Source: Micromonospora lupini str. Lupac 08 (lineage in GTDB: Bacteria > Actinomycetota > Actinomycetes > Mycobacteriales > Micromonosporaceae). From it: DNA of 64,000 nucleotides. Below are positions 58,828-64,000 of the stretch, in pieces. The notes below the pieces were generated by a model. That model did no database searches. It was not told the origin of the DNA and saw nothing but the letters and a program-made list of their open reading frames with translations. The stretch's first letter is position 1; every line of letters begins with the position of its first letter. A program made the translations under genes and the position numbers. The stretch covers positions 6,567,259 through 6,631,258 of the forward strand of contig NZ_HF570108.1 in NCBI RefSeq assembly GCF_000297395.2. The letters run 5' to 3'.

Positions 58828-61248
58828 ATGGGCGCACCCCCCACCCCCGTCACGGCGGGCGTACCGCTCCGGCCGGGTCCGGGCGTACCCCCGGCCAACC
58901 GTGCGCTGACCCGACCGCGCCGGCGGCTCCTGGCCGCCGCGGCGGCGCTCGTCGCGCTGGCGGCCGTCGGCGCCGGCAGCCTGCTCGACCTGCGCACCCC
59001 GACGCCGCGACCGGCGGACGCTGCGGCGGGCGATTTCAGCGCCACCCGGGCGTACGAGGACGTGCAGGTGATCGCGGCCCGGTCGCACGTCGCCGGGAGC
59101 CCGGCCAACGACCAGGTTCGCGCGCACATCGAGCAGAAGTTGCGCGGCCTGGGCCTGGAGACGGAGGTGCAGGACACCGTCGCGCCGGAGGCCGGCCAAC
59201 TCAGTGGGGCGGCCGGCGGGGCGACAGTGGCCCGGGTACGCAACGTGGTGGCCCGACTGCCCGGCACCGACTCCACGGGGCGCGTGTTCCTGGTCGCGCA
59301 CTACGACTCGGTGCAGACCGGGCCGGGCGGCAACGACGACGCGGCCGGCACGTCGGCCATCCTGGAGGTGGCCCGCGCGCTGACCACCGGCCCGCGGCCC
59401 CGCAACGACATCGTCTTCGTGCTCACCGACGCCGAGGAGGCGTGCCTCTGCGGCGCCGCCGCGTTCGCCGCGAGCCATCCGCTCGCCGCCGACGGCGGTG
59501 TGGTGCTCAACCTGGAGGCGCGCGGCTCCACCGGTCCAGTGATCATGTTCGAGACGTCGAAGAACAACGCGAAGCTGGTGGACGTCTTCGGCCGGGCCGC
59601 CCCGCACCCCGTGGGCACCTCGTTCGCGGTGGAGATCTACCGGGCGCTGCCCAACGACACCGACTTCACCGCCTTCCTGGACCAGAAGTTCGTGGGGCTG
59701 AACTCGGCGTACATCGACGGTGGCGCGATCTACCACACGCCGCTGGACACCCCGGCGGCCATGGATCGCAGCAGCCTCCAGCAGCACGGGGACAACGCGC
59801 TGGGCCTGGCCCGGGAGTTCGGCCGCACCGACCTGGCCGACCTGCGCTCCGGATACGACGCCACCTACTTCCCCGTCCCGGGTGGGCTGGTCCGCTACCC
59901 GGGCTGGCTCGTCCTGCCGCTGGCCCTGCTCGCGGTGCTCGCCGTCGCGGCGCTGGCCTGGCTGACCCGCCGTAGCGGCCGGGCCGGCACGGGACGGCTG
60001 GCCGCCGGTTTCGGCCTCGCTCTCGTGCCGATCGTGGTCGCGCCGGTCGCCGCCCAACTGCTCTGGCTGGCGATCACCGCGATTCGTCCGGGGTACGCGG
60101 AACTGCTCGACCCGTACCGGCCGGTCTGGTACCGGCTGGCCGTGCTGGCGCTCGCCACCGCCATCCTGTTCACCTGGTACGCGCTTGTCCGCCGCCGGAT
60201 CGGCCCGGCCGCGCTCGCCGTGGGCGGGCTGGCCTGGCTGGCCCTGCTCGGGGTGCTGCTCGCGGTGGCGGTGCCCGGCGGGGCGTACCTCACCACCCTG
60301 CCGGCCCTGGCCGGCGCCCTCGGCGGGCTGGTCGCGCTGCGGACCCGGCAGACCGGGCCGTGGCCGGTGGTGGCGGTGACGGCCGCCGCCGCGGTCGGCG
60401 TGGTGATCCTGCTGCCGACGGTGGTGCTGCTCTTCCCCGCGCTGGGCATGGCGATGGGTGGGGTGGCCGCGCTGGTCGCGGTGCTGCTCGGCCTGACCGC
60501 GCTGCCGGTGGTCGACCTGCTGCACCCGCAGGCCGGCGGGCAGCGCGGACTGGTGGCGCTGCGGGCCCGACGACTCGCGGTGCTGCCGGCCGGAGCCGCC
60601 GCCCTGGCGGCGGTGGTGCTCGCCGGGGTCGGGCTGCGCGTCGACCGCTTCGACGCCGCCCACCCCGCGCCCACCCATCTGATGTACGCCCTGGACGCCG
60701 GCACCGGGCAGGCCCGCTGGCTGAGCCACGAGACCGACCCGCAGCCGTGGACGGACGGCTACGTGGACGGGGTGGCCAGCGTGGCGGACGACTTCCCCGG
60801 CCTGGGCGACGCGGAACTGCGGGCCGGGCCGGCGCAGGCGGCGAACCTGCCGGCGCCGAAGCTCGACGTGCTGGCCGACACCAGTGCCGGCGGTGAGCGG
60901 ACGCTGCGGCTGCGGCTCACCCCGCAGCGGGCGGTCCGACTCGCCACCCTGCACGTCGACACGGCGACCGCCACCGTGCTGCGCGCCGAGGTGGGCGGTC
61001 GTCAGGTCGCGGTGGAGCCCCGCGCGGGCAGGTGGGGCTTCGGACTGGTCTTCCACGCCCCGCCGTCGGAGGGTGTCGAGGTCACGTTGACGCTGCGGCC
61101 GATCGCCGCCCGGGTGGCGCTGCGGGCGATGGACGCCAGTGACGGGCTCGATGCGCTGCCCGGTTTCCGGCCCCGTCCGCCGGCCGTCGGCGTCGTCGGA
61201 TCGCACAGCTCCGAGATGCTTGCGGTCGCCCGCACATATCCCCTCTGA
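58828..61248 (+). CDS. M28-family membrane metallopeptidase
   Basis: An 806-residue protein. An N-terminal helix (about 34-52) precedes an M28 aminopeptidase domain with a zinc site VFLVAHYDSVQTGPGGNDD (H158, D170/171), the catalytic Glu pair in TDAEEACLCGA, and YHTPLDTP with the last zinc His. From about 355 on there are about eight further membrane helices (RYPGWLVLPLALLAV onward), then a beta-rich C-terminal domain with a RFDAAHPAPTHLMYALDAGTG segment. This matches vacuolar/ER membrane M28 peptidases in layout. ATG 58828 is 5 bases after GAGGAG. It is convergent with a small membrane protein gene through a strong terminator. Confidence 0.9.
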   Translation: MGAPPTPVTAGVPLRPGPGVPPANRALTRPRRRLLAAAAALVALAAVGAGSLLDLRTPTPRPADAAAGDFSATRAYEDVQVIAARSHVAGSPANDQVRAHIEQKLRGLGLETEVQDTVAPEAGQLSGAAGGATVARVRNVVARLPGTDSTGRVFLVAHYDSVQTGPGGNDDAAGTSAILEVARALTTGPRPRNDIVFVLTDAEEACLCGAAAFAASHPLAADGGVVLNLEARGSTGPVIMFETSKNNAKLVDVFGRAAPHPVGTSFAVEIYRALPNDTDFTAFLDQKFVGLNSAYIDGGAIYHTPLDTPAAMDRSSLQQHGDNALGLAREFGRTDLADLRSGYDATYFPVPGGLVRYPGWLVLPLALLAVLAVAALAWLTRRSGRAGTGRLAAGFGLALVPIVVAPVAAQLLWLAITAIRPGYAELLDPYRPVWYRLAVLALATAILFTWYALVRRRIGPAALAVGGLAWLALLGVLLAVAVPGGAYLTTLPALAGALGGLVALRTRQTGPWPVVAVTAAAAVGVVILLPTVVLLFPALGMAMGGVAALVAVLLGLTALPVVDLLHPQAGGQRGLVALRARRLAVLPAGAAALAAVVLAGVGLRVDRFDAAHPAPTHLMYALDAGTGQARWLSHETDPQPWTDGYVDGVASVADDFPGLGDAELRAGPAQAANLPAPKLDVLADTSAGGERTLRLRLTPQRAVRLATLHVDTATATVLRAEVGGRQVAVEPRAGRWGFGLVFHAPPSEGVEVTLTLRPIAARVALRAMDASDGLDALPGFRPRPPAVGVVGSHSSEMLAVARTYPL

Positions 61249-61256
61249 GAAGACGA

Positions 61257-61298
61257 AGAGGTGGTCCGGCGGCTGCTGTGTGCCGCCGGACCACCTCT
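61257..61298. terminator. Bidirectional terminator after M28 peptidase gene
   Basis: A perfect 17-bp stem (61257-61273 with 61282-61298) and an 8-base loop lie between stops at 61248 (plus) and 61317 (minus). Confidence 0.85.
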
Positions 61299-61316
61299 GT
61301 CGGAATTGCGTCTCGG

Positions 61317-61808
61317 TCAGCTCACCGGCTCGGGTTGACCGGAGCCGATACGCCGCCAGCGGTTTCCGTCGTGATCGGTGAAGGTGAGTTCCACCAGAAC
61401 GGTGTCGGTCGTCGCTTGCAGCCGATGCTCCGCCGTGACGGTGACGAACAATTCAGAACTCTCCCGGCCGTTGATCCGACGGACCTGTTTCGCGGCGGCC
61501 AGGTCGGCGGGCGGACCCTCGGGATCATCGGACGGGACCAGTCGCGGCAGCACGCTCACGTCCAGGACCGGCGCGTCGCTCTGGTTGGCCACGGTCACCC
61601 GTAGCACCGAGTTCCCCCGGATCTGGGCGACCGCCGAGACCAGCCGCGCCTGGGTGGCGCGGACCCGCAGCTCGTCGGTACGCCGAGCGCGGATCTCCCG
61701 GCGCAGCCCGAGATAGACGAAGAGCACACTCGCGATGGAGCCGAGCGCGCCGAACCAGTCCGGCACCGAACCCCAGTCGGCCACATCGTCGTACGGCAAC
61801 CAGTTCAT
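61317..61808 (-). CDS. Small membrane-anchored protein, unknown function
   Basis: A 163-residue protein. One membrane helix lies near the N-terminus (about 19-37, WFGALGSIASVLFVYLGLRR), then a basic segment and a beta-rich C-terminal domain (SVLRVTVANQSDAPVLDVSV, LVELTFTDHDGNRWRR). No family is recognised. ATG 61808 has a weak ribosome site. The STAND gene is divergent, 247 bp away. Confidence 0.7.
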   Translation of the reverse strand: MNWLPYDDVADWGSVPDWFGALGSIASVLFVYLGLRREIRARRTDELRVRATQARLVSAVAQIRGNSVLRVTVANQSDAPVLDVSVLPRLVPSDDPEGPPADLAAAKQVRRINGRESSELFVTVTAEHRLQATTDTVLVELTFTDHDGNRWRRIGSGQPEPVS

Positions 61809-61984
61809 GCGTCCATCGTGGAGGTGCCGTGCGAGGAACGCGCACGGCGGATCGGCCCGAATGAACGGCGAAATGGAATTGGCGGTGGCGATTCCGGTCG
61901 GTCGGGCGGCCTAAACGGAGAGTGTGCAAGTCAGCACGGTGGTGGATACCCTTGCGTTGGCGCGGGCGGTGACGATCCCTCCGA

Positions 61985-62003
61985 ATGTCCACTCAGTGGA
62001 CAT
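61985..62003. promoter_or_regulatory. Perfect palindrome upstream of STAND gene
   Basis: ATGTCCACT, a single C, then AGTGGACAT make a 19-bp perfect inverted repeat. It lies 52 bp upstream of the TTG start of the STAND gene and within the divergent region of the small membrane protein. It looks like a repressor or dimeric-activator operator. Confidence 0.65.
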
Positions 62004-62055
62004 GATCTTTTCGACCACCGCCGCGCCGCAATTTCGCCACCGAAGGGGGACCGCA

Positions 62056-64000
62056 TTGACTGCGGCAGTTCCACCCGAGGATGCGGGCGTGCGCCGACCC
62101 GCCTACGACCGGCCGAGCCGCGTCTCGGTCGACCCGCCACTCGGGCGTCTGGACAGCCCGCTGCACGGCCGGGACGACCTGATCGACGAGATCATGCGTC
62201 TGGCGGGCGTCGGCGGGGAGCAACCCTCGGTGCACATCCTGTGCGGCATGGGCGGTTCCGGTAAGAGCCACGTCGCCCTGGAGATCGCCCGGCAGGCCCG
62301 AGCGGACGGCCGGACCGTCTGGTGGGTGCAGGCCGGCCGGCTCAACTCCGGGATGCGCGAGGTGGTCAGTCAGCTCGGCGCCTCGGAGAGCCAGGTCGAC
62401 CAGGCGTGGGCCGGCATGATCAGCGCGACCGACCTGGTCTGGCGCTACCTCAACCAGGCCCAGCAACCCTGGCTGCTGATCTTCGACAGCGCAGACGAGC
62501 CCGGCACGCTCGGCCCCACCGACGGGGTGCTCGCCGACGGCACCGGCTGGCTGCGCAGGCCGGAGGCCGAGGACGGGATGGTCCTGGTGACCACCCGGGA
62601 CGGCAACCGGGCCACGTGGGGCACCTGGTCGATCCTGCACCAGGTACGCCCGCTCGACGCCGACGCCGGCGCGCAGGTGCTCATCGACCGGGCCGGGGCG
62701 CAGGCCGGCGGCCTCGACGACGCCCGCGAGCTGGCCCGGGAGCTGGGCGGGCTGCCCCTGGCACTGCGGGCGGCCGGCAACTACCTGCGGTCGGTGAACG
62801 CCAGCCCGGTCTGGCGCGGCACGTCCACCATCACCACCTTCGCCGACTACCGCACGGCCGTGGAGCGGCGGTTCCGCTCGCCGCGTGACGCCGCCGACGT
62901 CGACCTCGACGAGTCGCTCGGCCTGGAGATCGTCCGCGAGGTCGACGACATCTCACTGGACCTGCTGGCCCGCCGCCAGCTTCAGCAGAGCCGACCGCTG
63001 CTCAACGTGCTGGCCTGCCTGAGCGTGTCCCCGGTGCCCTACGAGGTGGTGCTCAAGCCGGCCATCCTGGCCGGGTCGCCGCTGTTCGAGGGGATGACCT
63101 CCCGGCAGCGGGTGAAGGTGCTGGAGGGCATCGGCGACCTGGCCCTCGTCGACTTCGACGTCCGGGAGGACGTCAGCGACCCGGCGTTCGCGCACGTGCT
63201 GTCGCTGCACCCGTTGGTGCACGCGATGTTCCGCGACCGCGACGAGGTCCGTGAGCAGATCGCCGATTACCACGGCGTGGTCATGAAGCTGCTTCTCGCC
63301 GCCACCGAGGGGCAGAGCCCGGACGACTCCGCGGTCTGGGCGAACTGGGACGTGCTGGTGCCGCACCTCGTCGAGGCGGTGCGCGAATACCTGGTGCCGC
63401 AGAGGCAGAAGCACGACCCCGAGACCGTACGCCGGGCGTTGGAGCTGACCCGGCTCACCGCCCGCTACCTCATCGCGGTCGGCCTGCCGGGCTCGGCGTT
63501 CGACATCCTGGACCCGATCGTGCGGGGCTGCGCCGCGTACGACCATGACCTGGACCGGCCCCAGGTGTTGGCGCTGCGCCACGAGCTGGGCCGCACCTTC
63601 CTGGAGCGCAACCAGCCGGAGATGGCCGACCGGGTGCTCCGCGACGTCATCGCCGACCGCACCCGCGTGCTGGGCAGCGACGACCCCGACACCCTCGCGA
63701 GCCGCCACAAGCTCACCAAGGCGATCATGGCGCAACGCCAGTGGCCGGAGGCCGAGCTGGAGCTGCGGCAGATCGTCGCCGCGGAGGACCAGGTCCGCGG
63801 GCCCGAGCACTGGGACACGATGATCGTGCGGCACAGCCTCGCGCTGGCCGTCCTCGCCCAGCACCGGGCCCCCGAGGCCGAGGAGATGCTGCACGCCATC
63901 CTGGAGGTCCGCTACCGGCTGTGGCCGCTCAACCAGCCCGAGACCTGGCAGGCCCGGCATACGCTGGCCCGGTGCATGCAGGAGCAGAACCGCCTCGCCG
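62056..64000 (+). CDS. NB-ARC/TPR STAND NTPase (partial)
   Basis: A signal-transduction ATPase whose C-terminus runs off the window (648 codons visible). The NB-ARC part has Walker A GMGGSGKSHVAL, Walker B LLIFDSADEPG, sensor-like VLVTTRDGN and GGLPLALRAAGN (GLPLA). After a winged-helix-like part, TPR-type helical repeats begin near residue 470 (LALRHELGRTFLERN, TLASRHKLTKAIMAQRQWPE, WDTMIVRHSLALAVLAQHRA). TTG 62056 lies 5 bases after AAGGGGGA. An in-frame ATG 62002 at the palindrome has no ribosome site. Such proteins act in regulation or in antiphage defence, and no effector domain is visible N-terminally. It may lie beyond the window. Confidence 0.88.
   Translation, partial: MTAAVPPEDAGVRRPAYDRPSRVSVDPPLGRLDSPLHGRDDLIDEIMRLAGVGGEQPSVHILCGMGGSGKSHVALEIARQARADGRTVWWVQAGRLNSGMREVVSQLGASESQVDQAWAGMISATDLVWRYLNQAQQPWLLIFDSADEPGTLGPTDGVLADGTGWLRRPEAEDGMVLVTTRDGNRATWGTWSILHQVRPLDADAGAQVLIDRAGAQAGGLDDARELARELGGLPLALRAAGNYLRSVNASPVWRGTSTITTFADYRTAVERRFRSPRDAADVDLDESLGLEIVREVDDISLDLLARRQLQQSRPLLNVLACLSVSPVPYEVVLKPAILAGSPLFEGMTSRQRVKVLEGIGDLALVDFDVREDVSDPAFAHVLSLHPLVHAMFRDRDEVREQIADYHGVVMKLLLAATEGQSPDDSAVWANWDVLVPHLVEAVREYLVPQRQKHDPETVRRALELTRLTARYLIAVGLPGSAFDILDPIVRGCAAYDHDLDRPQVLALRHELGRTFLERNQPEMADRVLRDVIADRTRVLGSDDPDTLASRHKLTKAIMAQRQWPEAELELRQIVAAEDQVRGPEHWDTMIVRHSLALAVLAQHRAPEAEEMLHAILEVRYRLWPLNQPETWQARHTLARCMQEQNRLA

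Noticed and set aside
1-64000. tRNA, rRNA, CRISPR, insertion sequence or integrase genes
   Set aside because: Read on both strands, no cloverleaf-like, repeat-spacer or transposase-like sequence was evident. The accessory region at 42773-46017 also lacks visible attachment sites.

Overview
The window is a very GC-rich chromosomal segment with actinobacterial gene content: frequent GTG and TTG starts, strong GGAGG ribosome sites, MoeZ, DUF3152, DUF3107 and a RhlE-type helicase in the order also found around Mycobacterium tuberculosis Rv3204-Rv3211, ECF sigma factors of the SigE type, and SARP, NB-ARC and DivIVA-like genes. The style fits a member of the Micromonosporaceae, most likely Micromonospora. 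This is an inference from gene content, not a database match. I saw no rRNA, tRNA, CRISPR array, transposase or integrase.

Layout. Positions 1-3592 hold nuoC (cut by the window edge) and nuoB, unusually separated by a zinc-dependent sugar/alcohol dehydrogenase and a DUF2252 kinase-like protein. Positions 3760-9899 hold three tandem cassettes, each an ECF sigma factor overlapping by 8 bases a single-pass membrane protein with a Ser/Pro/Thr linker and an acidic D-x-D-x-D-G-A loop. Each cassette ends in its own terminator. Between cassettes 1 and 2 lie an oppositely oriented gene for a secreted peptide made of six decapeptide repeats, an AT-rich patch and a 34-bp relic of a further sigma gene. 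Positions 9945-16538 carry a PLP decarboxylase/lyase with an MFS transporter, an alkyltransferase-like repair protein, proBA and a cyclase-repeat protein. Positions 16725-29970 are the conserved actinobacterial block (moeZ, two DUF3152 metalloprotease-like proteins, a hydrolase, a 1197-residue repeat protein, TetR, DUF3107, ferritin-like, DEAD helicase) followed by a methyltransferase and a small membrane protein.

Positions 30211-36916 hold an XRE regulator, a copper-type pair, a RecQ helicase with a C-terminal phosphoribosyltransferase motif, a membrane-bound SARP regulator ending in a helix-hairpin-helix, and a lipoprotein. Positions 36994-42556 hold an SDR enzyme and a complete five-gene branched-chain-amino-acid-type ABC importer. 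Positions 42773-46017 look like accessory DNA: a small DivIVA-like operon, a minimal GntR regulator, and a convergent TcmP / three-Cys (Gp37/Gp68-like) pair of unknown function. Positions 46411-61808 hold a glycerophosphodiesterase, a KtrB/KtrA potassium system, a receptor Ser/Thr kinase with an extracellular CBM2-like domain, a membrane spermidine-synthase homologue, a secreted coiled-coil protein, a tightly overlapped signalling operon (response regulator-PP2C, CHASE3 histidine kinase, response regulator, inositol-phosphatase family protein), and an M28 membrane peptidase. The window ends inside an NB-ARC/TPR STAND protein preceded by a perfect palindrome.

The strongest candidates for undescribed biology are the triplicated sigma/membrane-sensor locus with its embedded repeat peptide, the TcmP/three-Cys pair, the SARP-HhH plus RecQ-PRTase gene pair, and a family of palindromic intergenic elements, one arm of which supplies a start codon.
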